From positions 23,133 through 87,132 of the forward strand of contig NZ_JXXU01000053.1 in assembly GCF_000967495.1 (NCBI RefSeq): a stretch of DNA of 64,000 nt, read 5' to 3'. The DNA comes from Vibrio neptunius. GTDB lineage: Bacteria; Pseudomonadota; Gammaproteobacteria; Enterobacterales; Vibrionaceae. The translations under genes were made by a program, and so were the position numbers. Shown piece by piece: positions 8,402 to 17,007 of the stretch. A model generated the notes under the pieces. That model saw nothing but the letters and a program-made list of their open reading frames with translations. It was not told the DNA's origin and searched no databases. Position 1 is the stretch's first letter. Every line of letters starts with the position of its first letter.

Positions 8402-8868
8402 TGACGCTTGATAACTGGGTTTCACACATCGACAACTGGTACCAAACACAGAAGCATGATCAAGGTATTGAAGCTTTAGTACTCGGTGTGCCTGACGAAG
8501 TTTGGGGTCCAGAGATTAGCGAATTACAAAGTAAAGCTATTGCCTGCTGGTTGGATGCTTGTCTGCGAGTTTTCCATTTTGAGCGCTACTCACAACCTGA
8601 TAAGGCTTACCAGTATCTGCAACTCGCCTACAGCAAACTCCAATTGTGCGCCTGCAAAAGCAATACAGAGTTATTGTTAAAAGATTGGAGCATGAGACGA
8701 CTGCAAAACCTGGCGGTGCTCAGTTTAGAGTTTTGTAATCAACGTCCCGAAGCACACTGGCAAACTCAGTCAAATCAGATGATTGAGTCACACGTCCAGT
8801 TTATGGCCGCACAAAGCTGGAATGAACCTCGGAACGATGATCAAGACTTATCCGCACAGTGTCATTGA
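8398..8868 (+). CDS. Hypothetical protein, third gene of iron-regulated ABC operon
   Basis: The 156-residue protein has no motif that I recognise. It is soluble, helical and rich in Trp, Gln and Leu, with a central CACK segment (residues about 81-84). It overlaps the upstream ATPase stop (ATGATG), so it is translationally coupled and very likely functions with the ATPases. The gene contains two sequences resembling the oriCII iterons (at 8451 and 8832), so part of its sequence may be under replication-control constraint. The start may be either of the adjacent ATGs. Confidence 0.6.
   Translation: MMTLDNWVSHIDNWYQTQKHDQGIEALVLGVPDEVWGPEISELQSKAIACWLDACLRVFHFERYSQPDKAYQYLQLAYSKLQLCACKSNTELLLKDWSMRRLQNLAVLSLEFCNQRPEAHWQTQSNQMIESHVQFMAAQSWNEPRNDDQDLSAQCH
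8451..8466 (+). promoter_or_regulatory. RctB iteron-like site inside a gene
   Basis: GAAGCATGATCAAGGT closely matches the origin iterons (for example GAAAGCATGATCAAGAT at 11885). It is a candidate RctB contact outside the origin, inside the coding sequence of the 156-residue protein. Confidence 0.4.
8832..8856 (+). promoter_or_regulatory. RctB iteron-like site next to a near-consensus DnaA box
   Basis: GAACGATGATCAAGA matches the iteron pattern and is followed two bases later by TTATCCGCA. That is one base from the DnaA box TTATCCACA. The pairing echoes the origin layout, but it lies inside a coding region and may be chance. Confidence 0.35.
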
Positions 8869-9017
8869 TCGTTTGAATGGCAGTGTTGCGGAGACCGTGG
8901 TGATATTGTTGAGATTTTCAAACACAGCGATCTTCTTGGTTTATCTGCGGTTGATTCGGATGATCGCAAAACCAATAGCGCTCACAACAAAACTCACTGT
9001 TTTTAGACTAACGGAAC

Positions 9018-9049
9018 AATGATCAAGGTTTTACCATGATCATGCTTTC
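9018..9049. promoter_or_regulatory. Paired RctB-type site (39-mer-like)
   Basis: ATGATCAAGG and CATGATCATGCTTTCA face each other across a short TTTTAC spacer. The pair resembles the perfect inverted repeat at 12146-12183 in the origin's control region. In V. cholerae, longer RctB sites of the 39-mer class inhibit initiation. Here the candidate lies beyond the 3' end of rctB. Confidence 0.5.
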
Positions 9050-9070
9050 AGTGGTTGAGGAATAGCAGGC

Positions 9071-9098
9071 AAAAAAAAGCGAGTTCTTAAGAACTCGC
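9071..9098 (-). terminator. Rho-independent terminator (minus strand)
   Basis: GCGAGTTCTT and AAGAACTCGC form an uninterrupted 20-base palindrome. On the minus strand it is followed by eight Ts. It would stop read-through from rctB. Confidence 0.75.
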
Positions 9099-9309
9099 GA
9101 AATATTCAGAATGAATGTAACAATATGAGCCAATCTATCAGGGATAATCCAGATCCCTTATTCATCAGAAAGGACAAAAGGTTGTCTATTCGGGGTAAAT
9201 GTTATCCAACTCAGTTACAACCAATGTCAGTTCACTGTCAGGGGAATGTAGTAGATTTGTCTATTCACTCTAGGTGTGTAACAGGCTGTGTCACTGAGTA
9301 ATCAAGGGT

Positions 9310-9336
9310 AAAAAAGCCAGCAATGAATGGCTGGCT
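9310..9336 (-). terminator. rctB terminator
   Basis: GCCAGC and GCTGGC form a stem with an 8-base loop, followed on the minus strand by six Ts. It lies 27 bases beyond the rctB stop. Confidence 0.8.
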
Positions 9337-9362
9337 AATACGAAAGTGAGCGTTATCTTTAA

Positions 9363-11333
9363 TCAGACTGCAACTTCGTCAAGCACTCTAAATACAGCTT
9401 CATCAAGATGTCCTTCATAAACCTGTTTACATATCTTACGTCTCACTGCTAAGCCGGCGATGAGGCGTTCAATGGATAAATGCTTGTTTTCACTTTGGCC
9501 ATTGTAAAGTTCAATCAGCTTGCTAAGTGTCTCGTATGGAATGATCTTTTCCCCTACTCGAAGGAAATCAAGCTTCTCTATGAGCTCCTGACACTCTTCT
9601 TGAATTGAATTGTGAGAATGGCCAGTCATCGCTGCTAAAGCCGTTATAGAGCGTTCTAGAGCCTCTGGTGAGGTATATTTAGATAGAGTAATAGTGATTT
9701 CATCCGCGTTAATCTCAACAAGATGCTTGCGAACTTTTACTCGACGGCCCAATTTCCCTTTAGGCGATCTTTGTTTACGTTGAATTGGCTCGAACTCGCC
9801 ATCAATGATCTGAGACATTTCATCCAATTGCTGTTTTGTCACCATTTCATTACGTAGCGGGTTTGGTAAAGTGGGAGCCATATTGCGCTTACCAGCATTG
9901 GTCGTGCGGGCACGAGAATAACGAAGGACTTCTTCGGCATCGCACTTAATGTCAAGCTGATAGTCTTTGATCTTACCGCCCTCTTCAATCGTCGAGATCG
10001 TCAGGTGGTAACCCCAGAGGTTTACCTCAAACAGTTCCTCTGCCTTCTCTCCTTCAGATAATCTCTTCAATTCGCGGATCAAATCCATAGAAAATCGACG
10101 CCACTCTATGTTGCGCGCCAATTTCTGATTGAGCGTGCTGAGTAGCATAACATCCGTATGACGACGTGACATTCGGCTTCGGAAATAGCTATAAAGCTGG
10201 AAAACTAACGTATGTTGTTTCAGGATTTCCGGTGGAAAGAGGAAAAAATAGTCCCGAGTCAGCAATTCTTCGTAAAAGGACGGCTCCCAGACCAAGATAT
10301 AGAGGTTTGGCTTAATACGAATTTCGCCATCTGCACCTTCTGTTGGCGCTTCCTCTGAGGCAGTAATGGTTCGGGCTAAGAAACGAAAACGATCACTCTT
10401 AAAGCCTTCTGGCATGTTCTCACTCAACCAGCGCCCTGTGAGTTCATGCAATTGAAAATCGGTAAATTCGATCCTATCGATGCTGTCGCGGATCGAATCA
10501 CGCGCCGGACCACTGTCTTTCTTGCCACGCAGTGACAAAATATCGGTAATGTAGAGTGGTGTTTTATTTGGTGCCTGCTTCGCATCTAACTGGTACTGAT
10601 GCTGATGATGATCGTGATATTGAACGGTCAGAGTAAACAAGGCAAACAACGTCATAAGATCATCTACTGTCATGATGTTCTTCGAAGAGCGGGTTTCGAT
10701 CACGGCTTTAGTGCCCGAGATCGACACCATACTTTTCTGATACTGCTTGCGCGTACGAGGAGGAGCTAAAGCCTGATCAATAATGCCAGCCCAGTTGGTG
10801 GGTGACACAACAAACTGGTCTGCTTCATCTTTCATTGCTGGTGGAGTGTTCAGACCATATTCATTCAACAAACGTTTGTTAACGTGAGTCTGCGCTAACG
10901 CTTTAGAGCGTTTTTGCTTTTCGCTCTGTTTTACCGATTCGGTCATAAGGCTAGTTGCGCCAAGTACTGAGATCAGTTGGTTGGGGTTCACAAAACGATG
11001 TAGCATTGTTTTTCCTGCGAGCCCCTCTTCAAATCGAACTGGAATTTGCTGGAACAAACCGATGTTCACAGCAGCGCGTAATCGTTGCTGGATCGCTGCT
11101 CTAGTCAGTTGGCCATCTGTTGCTTCAATCAGTTCTGTCGTGGAGACTAGGCCATCTTTACTACTGAAGCCTTGTAGAGAGATGAGATTCAGAAGTTCAA
11201 CTATGCTTTTAGTGACCCCTTTGAAGTGTTGATACTGTTCAATCCAATTGACTGCGGCTTCAGACACTTCAAACATGTGCCCATCTTTATGGCTCCTAGG
11301 AGCTTTGATCAATACTTTTTCTTCTGAGCTCAT
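9363..11333 (-). CDS. rctB: RctB, replication initiator of Vibrio chromosome II
   Basis: This 656-residue protein matches the Vibrio-specific initiator RctB in length and sequence, from MSSEEKVLIKAPRSHKDGHM through the winged-helix DNA-binding middle to the ALAAMTGHSHNSIQEECQEL C-terminal region. RctB binds 12-mer iterons to unwind oriCII and 39-mers that limit initiation, and binding depends on Dam-methylated GATC. It is transcribed away from the origin, with GATC-containing sequence directly upstream of the ATG, consistent with autoregulation. Two terminators follow it. Identification is strong because of the neighbouring iterons and parA2-parB2. Confidence 0.97.
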   Translation of the reverse strand: MSSEEKVLIKAPRSHKDGHMFEVSEAAVNWIEQYQHFKGVTKSIVELLNLISLQGFSSKDGLVSTTELIEATDGQLTRAAIQQRLRAAVNIGLFQQIPVRFEEGLAGKTMLHRFVNPNQLISVLGATSLMTESVKQSEKQKRSKALAQTHVNKRLLNEYGLNTPPAMKDEADQFVVSPTNWAGIIDQALAPPRTRKQYQKSMVSISGTKAVIETRSSKNIMTVDDLMTLFALFTLTVQYHDHHQHQYQLDAKQAPNKTPLYITDILSLRGKKDSGPARDSIRDSIDRIEFTDFQLHELTGRWLSENMPEGFKSDRFRFLARTITASEEAPTEGADGEIRIKPNLYILVWEPSFYEELLTRDYFFLFPPEILKQHTLVFQLYSYFRSRMSRRHTDVMLLSTLNQKLARNIEWRRFSMDLIRELKRLSEGEKAEELFEVNLWGYHLTISTIEEGGKIKDYQLDIKCDAEEVLRYSRARTTNAGKRNMAPTLPNPLRNEMVTKQQLDEMSQIIDGEFEPIQRKQRSPKGKLGRRVKVRKHLVEINADEITITLSKYTSPEALERSITALAAMTGHSHNSIQEECQELIEKLDFLRVGEKIIPYETLSKLIELYNGQSENKHLSIERLIAGLAVRRKICKQVYEGHLDEAVFRVLDEVAV

Positions 11334-11394
11334 TTATTATGATCCGTATCACAATGGCCGTAATATCGCTATGGTTCCGAAAGGATAAAGAAAA

Positions 11395-11535
11395 ATCGAT
11401 CATAAATAAAGGGAAAACTTATTGTTTTAATAAGCTGATCTTTATGATTAAAGTGATCTTAAATGATTATATGATCTATTGATCTGGTTGTGTTTCCTCT
11501 TTTAAGTTTATGTAATTTAAAGTATTTTTTTATAC
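11395..11535. other. Probable DNA unwinding element of oriCII
   Basis: This stretch is strongly AT-rich. It carries repeated TGATC motifs (CTGATCTTT, GTGATCTTA, ATGATCTA, TTGATCTG) in one orientation, directly beside the iteron array. Iteron-adjacent AT-rich DNA with such repeats is where RctB opens the V. cholerae origin. The exact limits are my estimate. Confidence 0.6.
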
Positions 11536-11541
11536 ACCGTT

Positions 11542-11670
11542 GAAAGCATGATCATGAGTAGTTCGAAACGATGATCATAAATAGAGTGAAAGCATGATCA
11601 ATATTATCCAGAACGATGATCAATAGCAGCTCGAATGCATGATCATTAGTTCTTCAGAAGCATGATCATC
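11542..11670 (+). repeat. Six RctB 12-mer iterons
   Basis: Six direct copies of a GAAAGCATGATCAT-type unit have their GATC at 11550, 11573, 11596, 11618, 11641 and 11664. Spacings are 23, 23, 22, 23 and 23 bases, about two helical turns, so all sites face the same side of the DNA. Six regularly phased 12-mers are also the core of V. cholerae oriCII. Confidence 0.9.
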
Positions 11671-11683
11671 GTGCACTCACACT

Positions 11684-11692
11684 TTATCCACA
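11684..11692 (+). promoter_or_regulatory. DnaA box of oriCII
   Basis: TTATCCACA is a perfect consensus DnaA box placed 17 bases after the sixth iteron. DnaA is required with RctB for oriCII firing in V. cholerae. Confidence 0.85.
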
Positions 11693-11754
11693 ACGCATAT
11701 TCACGATTAACTAGACATGCATACAGAGTAATGCATTTTCGTACAAATAAGTAC

Positions 11755-12145
11755 GAAACGATGATCAAGGTGTTATTGATTCGTGTGAAAAGTGGCTCAT
11801 AAATGTCGCTTTATTCATCAACGTGAAATCCATTTGACATCTTTGTGTTGATTGACATCGACTTTATTCTCTGGCTTAGCGTATGAAAGCATGATCAAGA
11901 TAAAAGCCGATGTACAATACATCACGAAGTTGGTTCCTCGATTGATGTTGAGAATTGGTCATATTAGCTTAATCCCTTAGTTCATCTGCACTCTGCCGTA
12001 ACTTAGTAAGATATTTTCATGCTTCCGAGGAACAAACGAGCTTGATCATTGATCCGTACTATGATCATTTTAAATTATGCGTACGAGTCCTTGAATCATG
12101 TCTAATTTTACCTTGATCATAGTTCCTCTCTCATGATTTACATTC
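11755..12145. repeat. Dispersed RctB-type sites in the control region
   Basis: Single iteron-like sites occur with GATC at 11763 (GAAACGATGATCAAGGT), 11893 (GAAAGCATGATCAAGAT), 12044, 12063 and 12115 (ACCTTGATCAT). They are irregularly spaced and in both orientations, unlike the phased array. In V. cholerae this side holds inhibitory 39-mers and titrating sites. Confidence 0.65.
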
Positions 12146-12183
12146 GAAAGCATGATCAAAGGAGTTACCTTGATCATGCTTTC
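12146..12183. promoter_or_regulatory. Perfect inverted RctB site (39-mer-like)
   Basis: GAAAGCATGATCAA and TTGATCATGCTTTC are exact inverted arms of 14 bases around the 10-base spacer AGGAGTTACC. The total of 38 bases is close to the 39-mer inhibitory sites of V. cholerae. It is the strongest palindrome in the origin region. Confidence 0.7.
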
Positions 12184-12355
12184 AGAGAGTGAATTTATCG
12201 CTCATCTAGAGTACTAATTCGAAATGTTTGTTTCAGTCGTACTCTCTGTATGCATCAGCAAGTAAGGTTATTCGCAATCGAAATTACACTGGCCGTAAAT
12301 CATACGCAGATATCAATCGTTCCGAGAAAATAAGACGGTTTTTAGTGGCTATCAA

Positions 12356-12370
12356 GTTTACAATGTAAAT
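12356..12370. promoter_or_regulatory. parS2 centromere site (candidate)
   Basis: GTTTACAATGTAAAT matches NTTTACANTGTAAAN exactly. It lies about 220 bases upstream of parA2, so ParB2 bound here could also influence parA2-parB2 expression. Confidence 0.85.
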
Positions 12371-12588
12371 ATGTGACCTTGTAACACTTTTATTGTGGGA
12401 GATTCTTACAGGGTTATTTCACTATATTTATGGTTAAATATTGACAGGTTTTATTGAGGATTCATTAAATCGATTGAAAATTCTCTTATTAATGTGATTG
12501 CTGTCGATAAATGTATGTTCACCTTTTCGTTGTTTTTGGTTTCTTATGCTGTACAATTGATAACAGTCACTAATAATGGAATTTGGCA

Positions 12589-13806
12589 ATGAAAAGAGAA
12601 CAGACAATCGAAAGTCTCATTCAGCTGGCTGAGCAAACGGCTCAGGTTCAGGCCGACCGCATTGAGATTGTTTTAGAAGAGCGCAGTGATGAGCATTTTC
12701 CACCAATGTCGAAAGCTTTGATGGAAACTCGTTCAGGTCTGACTCGCCGTAAACTGGATGAGGCCATCAGTAAACTTGAAGAATCCGGTCATCAGTTTAC
12801 TAAGAATAATGCAAACCATTATTCAATTTCGCTGCAAGAAGCACATATGCTGATGGACGCTGCAGGTGTAGCAAAATTCCATGAGCGTAAGAAAAATAAT
12901 GATAACAAACCTTGGATCATTAACGTTCAAAACCAGAAGGGCGGCACTGGTAAATCTATGACGGCCGTACATCTAGCTGCATGTTTAGCGTTGAATTTAG
13001 ACAAACGTTACCGCATCTGTCTGATTGACTTAGATCCTCAGGGCTCGCTACGGTTATTCCTAAATCCGCAAATTAGCCTGACTGACCACGATAACATTTA
13101 CTCAGCTGTGGATGTCATGCTCGACAACGTGCCTGAAGGCGTTGAAGTCGACAAAGAGTTTCTGCATAAAAATGTGTTGCTTCCCACTCAGTACCCGAAC
13201 CTGAAAACCGTATCAGCGTTCCCAGAAGACGCAATGTTTAACGCAGAAGCGTGGCAAAACTTGTCACAGAATCAGTCGTTGGACATAGTAAAACTGCTTA
13301 AACAAAAGCTGATTGACCAAATTGCTGACGATTTCGATATCATTATGATTGATACGGGACCACACGTTGATCCTTTAGTCTGGAACGCGATGTACGCCTC
13401 CAATGCTTTGCTGATCCCATGTGCGGCAAAACGCTTAGATTGGGCGTCAACGGTTAACTTTTTCCAACACCTGCCAACTGTCTATGAGATGTTCCCAGAA
13501 GACTGGCAGGGACTAGAGTTTGTTCGCTTGATGCCGACTATGTTTGAAGATGACAACAAGAAGCAAGTGGCAGTTCTTACTGAAATGAACTACCTATTAG
13601 GCGATCAAGTCACAATGGCCACTATTCCACGTAGCCGTGCTTTTGAAACTTGTGCTGATACCTACAGTACTGTGTTTGACCTGACAACGGGCGATTTCGA
13701 AGGTGGTAAAAAGACTTTGGCGACAGCGCAAGACGCTGTTCAAAAGAGTGCGCTGGAACTAGAACGTGTCCTTCACAGCAACTGGTCATCACTAAATCAG
13801 GGGTAA
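12589..13806 (+). CDS. parA2: ParA2, chromosome-II partition ATPase
   Basis: This 405-residue ParA ATPase has an N-terminal DNA-binding extension (about residues 1-105) as in P1/P7-type ParA, then the deviant Walker A KGGTGKS near residue 118, Walker A' LIDLDPQG and Walker B IIMIDTGPH. ParA2 forms ATP-dependent patterns on the nucleoid and moves ParB2-parS2 complexes. The ATG at 12589 is used rather than the TTG two codons upstream, because GGA lies at proper spacing. parB2 follows after 7 bases. Confidence 0.95.
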   Translation: MKREQTIESLIQLAEQTAQVQADRIEIVLEERSDEHFPPMSKALMETRSGLTRRKLDEAISKLEESGHQFTKNNANHYSISLQEAHMLMDAAGVAKFHERKKNNDNKPWIINVQNQKGGTGKSMTAVHLAACLALNLDKRYRICLIDLDPQGSLRLFLNPQISLTDHDNIYSAVDVMLDNVPEGVEVDKEFLHKNVLLPTQYPNLKTVSAFPEDAMFNAEAWQNLSQNQSLDIVKLLKQKLIDQIADDFDIIMIDTGPHVDPLVWNAMYASNALLIPCAAKRLDWASTVNFFQHLPTVYEMFPEDWQGLEFVRLMPTMFEDDNKKQVAVLTEMNYLLGDQVTMATIPRSRAFETCADTYSTVFDLTTGDFEGGKKTLATAQDAVQKSALELERVLHSNWSSLNQG

Positions 13807-13813
13807 TTAGACT

Positions 13814-14785
13814 ATGGCAATTAAGACTTCAGATTTAAACGCAAGATTGTTTGGCAAGGCGAACAAACGCCACGTTGCTACCCCTCAGGAAGCACAAAAG
13901 GCGGCGAAAGATCAGGCTCAGGTTATTGAGCTCTCTGTCGCTGGTGAAGATGTAGTGACCTTTGAATTAGTGCGTATTCCGGCTAATCAGGTTGCAGAAG
14001 ATACTGTCGTGTTTGCTGAAAATGCTCGTGAGCAATCGTTTCTGAATGAGCACGCGTTATCCGATGTACTCGCTACGTTGAAAGAGCGCGGTCAGCAATA
14101 TCCGGCAGTCGGTCGTAAACGTGATGATGGTAAAATCGAAGTACTCGATGGTAGTCGTCGTCGCATGTCATGTATCTTGGCTGATAAAGATTTTTTGATT
14201 TACGTTGCTGAAAACATCAACGGCGAGCATGCAAAATTCCTGTCTGATGTCGCTAACGCGCACAAGCCGCTGTCTTTGTATGAGAAAGGCAAAGAGATGC
14301 AGGCTAAATTGGAAAGTGGCGAAGCGGAAGATCAGAAAGCACTGGCAAAAATGTTCCAATGCAGCGAGGCTTTGGTGAGTGGGGCATTAAAAGCAGCCGA
14401 TTTGCCGCTCACTTTACTTCAAGCTTACCCAAATGTCGCAGACTTAGGCCGTCCTACTATTGTTAAGTTGCATAAGCAGTTTAATGAGCTGAGTAGCGCG
14501 AACCGCAGTAAACTTTTGGACAAATGCCAGTCAACCGATGGTTTCGTCTGGCAACGTAGCCAGGCTCAGGGTGTGGCTCGTATCACTAAAGAAGTATCCG
14601 AGACCATTGAGCAATGGATTGAAGCGCTTGCACCAAGCAAGCGGCCTACCACTCGTAAAGTTGATCTCATTAAAGGAAGAGCGAGCTATAGCCGCAAAGG
14701 CGCTGATTTAGCGCTCAACCTGAAGAAAGTCGACGATACCACTATGCAGGAAATTCTAGATTTTGTTTCGTCTAAATTGAAATAA
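13814..14785 (+). CDS. parB2: ParB2, chromosome-II centromere-binding protein
   Basis: This 323-residue ParB protein has a ParB/Srx domain with the arginine patch variant LDGSRRRMS (residues about 111-119), a helix-turn-helix (DQKALAKMFQCSEALVSGAL) and a C-terminal dimerisation region. ParB2 loads at parS2 and spreads along DNA. Five matches to its consensus site are visible in the window. It is co-transcribed with parA2 and followed by a strong terminator. Confidence 0.95.
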   Translation: MAIKTSDLNARLFGKANKRHVATPQEAQKAAKDQAQVIELSVAGEDVVTFELVRIPANQVAEDTVVFAENAREQSFLNEHALSDVLATLKERGQQYPAVGRKRDDGKIEVLDGSRRRMSCILADKDFLIYVAENINGEHAKFLSDVANAHKPLSLYEKGKEMQAKLESGEAEDQKALAKMFQCSEALVSGALKAADLPLTLLQAYPNVADLGRPTIVKLHKQFNELSSANRSKLLDKCQSTDGFVWQRSQAQGVARITKEVSETIEQWIEALAPSKRPTTRKVDLIKGRASYSRKGADLALNLKKVDDTTMQEILDFVSSKLK

Positions 14786-14803
14786 CATCAGTCAGCACAT
14801 GAA

Positions 14804-14826
14804 AGCCGCGAAGAGCGGCTTTTTTC
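14804..14826 (+). terminator. parA2-parB2 terminator
   Basis: AGCCGC and GCGGCT form a stem with the loop GAAGA, followed by seven Ts. It lies 19 bases after the parB2 stop. Confidence 0.9.
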
Positions 14827-14890
14827 TATCTCTCATTTCTAGTTCCAAGTTGTTATAATTCGCATACATTCTGAAACCGGACAACGGTCC

Positions 14891-16891
14891 ATGCGCGATT
14901 ATTTCTCTCAGCTAATGCATTCTGCTCGTACGGCTAATCATAGATTCGGTGTTGTGCTCAAAGGTGATGAGCTTTGGCAAAAGCAAACTCTATCGACGAT
15001 TAAAGACTTGTATGCAGGAGCCAATATCTTTCAGCTTGGTGGTGACCTTTGTGTTGACAGTGACCAGCGCTATTGTGTGTCTTACAAACACGGGCTGCGG
15101 TTATTGGGGCAAGAGTGTTCACTTTTGGTGTGTGATTTGTCCTCAGAATTTGATGCTAGCTCATTCAGTGCGGTACTAGGTTGTGTGAAAGGTGGGGGCG
15201 TAGTGGTGATTTTTCCACCGCCATCTGACTCTGCTTCCCTAGCCACACAGTGGCTAAATTCCGCATTAGAGCGTTTGATTTGTATCGAACAGGCTCAATC
15301 ATTTCCGTCACTTCCTTTGGTTGAAAAGATTGAAGCTACTCCCTTCCTGCAGCAAAACATCGCTGTTGAAAAGATTCGCAAAGTTGTCGAAGGCCATCGC
15401 AAACGTCCATTGGTCTTGACTGCTGATCGCGGAAGAGGAAAAAGTAGTGCGTTGGGCATAGCGGCTGCTGAGCTGATGCAAACTCGCACCCTTCGTATTC
15501 TAGTGACTGCACCTAGCTTAGCTACAGTCACCCCTGTGTTTGAGCATGCTCAGCGATTGTTGCCTAGTGCGTCGTTGAGCAAGGGGAACCTTCGCTATAA
15601 TGCTTCCTCACTCACGTTCATAGCACCAGATGAATTGATCAGACAAGAACCAAAATGTGATTTTCTTTTGGTTGATGAAGCTTCCGCGATTCCAATTCCT
15701 ATGCTGAAAAAAATGGTTGAGCGACATCATCGCTGCGTCTTTTCTACCACGATTCATGGTTATGAAGGGTGTGGCAGAGGGTTTACGCTCAAGTTCCAAC
15801 AATGGCTGAAACAACAAAGAGCTGGAACCGCATTTTATCATCTTGAACAACCTATACGCTGGAGTAAGGATGACCCTTTGGAAAATTGGTTGTTCGACAC
15901 ATTTTTGCTGAATGCGGAACTGACCCCGACGGAAACGGTTCTTTCATCTGATGTTAAGCTCAGTAAGATTGATAAGACTCAATTGATAAGCAACCCCGAA
16001 TTGTTGCGAACTTGTTTTGCTTTGCTAGTGAATGCGCATTACCAGACATCGCCGAATGACTTAATGTTGTTGCTGGAAGATGAGGCGATCCAGCTTTTTG
16101 CTGCATTCAATCATGGTGACTGTCTTGGGTGTATGCTCACTGTTTGCGAGGGGGAACTAGAGCCCACCTTGATAGAATCGATTCAGCAGGGCAACCGGCG
16201 ACCTAAGGGGCACCTAGTGCCAGTGATGCTGGCAAACCAAATCGGAGTGGGGGAGGCTGCTCGCCAAGCCAGTTTACGAATCATGCGAATTGCTACTCAT
16301 CCGGATTATCAGCAGCAAGGGATCGGCTCATCTATGGTAGAGCAGCTGTCTCTAGGTAGTGACGCGGCATTTATTTCTACCAGTTTTGGAGCGACTAGCG
16401 AATTGCTCCAGTTCTGGTTCAAGAATGGATTCACAGCGGTGAAGCTGGGTATCCAACGTGACCAAGCAAGTGGCTGCCACTCTGTCGTGATGATAAAAGG
16501 GCAGCCAACCTGGCTACAAACTGCTGAGAACCACTTTGAGCAATCAATGCCCTATCTGTTAGGTGAAGCTTTTAATGATATTGAAACCGACATTGTACGT
16601 AATCTATTGCGTAAGGAAGATGCTTCCGACGAATTCGGAGGGTTCTTTGAGTTGATCGCTTGTTATTGCAAGGGAGGTGCTGGGTACGAATGCGTGGCTC
16701 CTTTTATTGCAAATATGTTGCTAGCCTCAAATACGGCATTGCAAAACAGCTCTGATTTAATGATTAGAAAATTATTGCAGCAGCGAAGCTGGCAAGAATG
16801 CGGTGACGAGTTCAGTTTGAGTGGAAGGAAGCAAACCGAGCAGCAATTGAGAGTTGATATTCAAGTAATGCTCGATTTGATGATAGTGTAA
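14891..16891 (+). CDS. tmcA: tRNA(Met) cytidine acetyltransferase TmcA
   Basis: TmcA makes N4-acetylcytidine at the wobble base of elongator tRNA-Met, using acetyl-CoA and ATP. The 666-residue protein has the family layout: an N-terminal domain, an RNA-helicase-like module with the P-loop ADRGRGKSS near residue 180 and Walker B LLVDEASAIP, then a GNAT acetyltransferase region (MRIATHPDYQQQGIGSSMV) and a C-terminal tRNA-binding part. It is a single gene between parB2 and a chemoreceptor. Length and motifs are normal. Confidence 0.93.
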   Translation: MRDYFSQLMHSARTANHRFGVVLKGDELWQKQTLSTIKDLYAGANIFQLGGDLCVDSDQRYCVSYKHGLRLLGQECSLLVCDLSSEFDASSFSAVLGCVKGGGVVVIFPPPSDSASLATQWLNSALERLICIEQAQSFPSLPLVEKIEATPFLQQNIAVEKIRKVVEGHRKRPLVLTADRGRGKSSALGIAAAELMQTRTLRILVTAPSLATVTPVFEHAQRLLPSASLSKGNLRYNASSLTFIAPDELIRQEPKCDFLLVDEASAIPIPMLKKMVERHHRCVFSTTIHGYEGCGRGFTLKFQQWLKQQRAGTAFYHLEQPIRWSKDDPLENWLFDTFLLNAELTPTETVLSSDVKLSKIDKTQLISNPELLRTCFALLVNAHYQTSPNDLMLLLEDEAIQLFAAFNHGDCLGCMLTVCEGELEPTLIESIQQGNRRPKGHLVPVMLANQIGVGEAARQASLRIMRIATHPDYQQQGIGSSMVEQLSLGSDAAFISTSFGATSELLQFWFKNGFTAVKLGIQRDQASGCHSVVMIKGQPTWLQTAENHFEQSMPYLLGEAFNDIETDIVRNLLRKEDASDEFGGFFELIACYCKGGAGYECVAPFIANMLLASNTALQNSSDLMIRKLLQQRSWQECGDEFSLSGRKQTEQQLRVDIQVMLDLMIV

Positions 16892-16900
16892 AATGGACCA

Positions 16901-16915
16901 ATTTACACTGTAAAA
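16901..16915. promoter_or_regulatory. parS2 centromere site (candidate)
   Basis: ATTTACACTGTAAAA is an exact match to the parS2 consensus, ten bases beyond the tmcA stop. Confidence 0.85.
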
Positions 16916-16964
16916 AGCCTCAAGCTCATTCACTGTTATGGCAAGTCAGTAGTAGCATTCAATT

Positions 16965-16992
16965 AAAAGAGGAGAAACTTCTCCTCTTTTTT
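16965..16992. terminator. Bidirectional terminator between tmcA and a chemoreceptor gene
   Basis: AAAAGAGGAG and CTCCTCTTTT form a long stem around a short loop. A and T runs on the two sides would stop transcription arriving from either gene. Confidence 0.85.
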
Positions 16993-17007
16993 CATCGGTT
17001 ACTTCAT

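Larger units (their letters stand above)
8869..9362. other. Intergenic region downstream of rctB
   Basis: This 494-base region between convergent genes holds a paired RctB-like site (9018-9049) and two minus-strand terminators. I see no convincing gene. Short open frames here lack ribosome-binding sites and family resemblance. Confidence 0.6.
11334..12588. other. Chromosome-II replication origin region (oriCII and its control region)
   Basis: This is a 1255-base gene-free stretch between divergent rctB and parA2. From left to right it holds an AT-rich, GATC-studded unwinding segment, six direct iterons, a perfect DnaA box, scattered single and paired RctB-type sites (11755-12183) corresponding to the rctA control region of V. 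cholerae, and a parS2 site. The density of TGATCA-type Dam sites is far above the rest of the window by eye. Confidence 0.9.

Noticed and set aside
8783..9022. 79-residue frame overlapping the end of the 156-residue gene
   Set aside because: No ribosome-binding site and low-complexity hydrophobic sequence; it overlaps a better supported gene and RctB-like sites.
11334..12588. A short rctA-type coding frame in the origin control region
   Set aside because: No frame with protein-like composition is visible; the V. cholerae rctA locus acts as DNA, so I annotate sites only.
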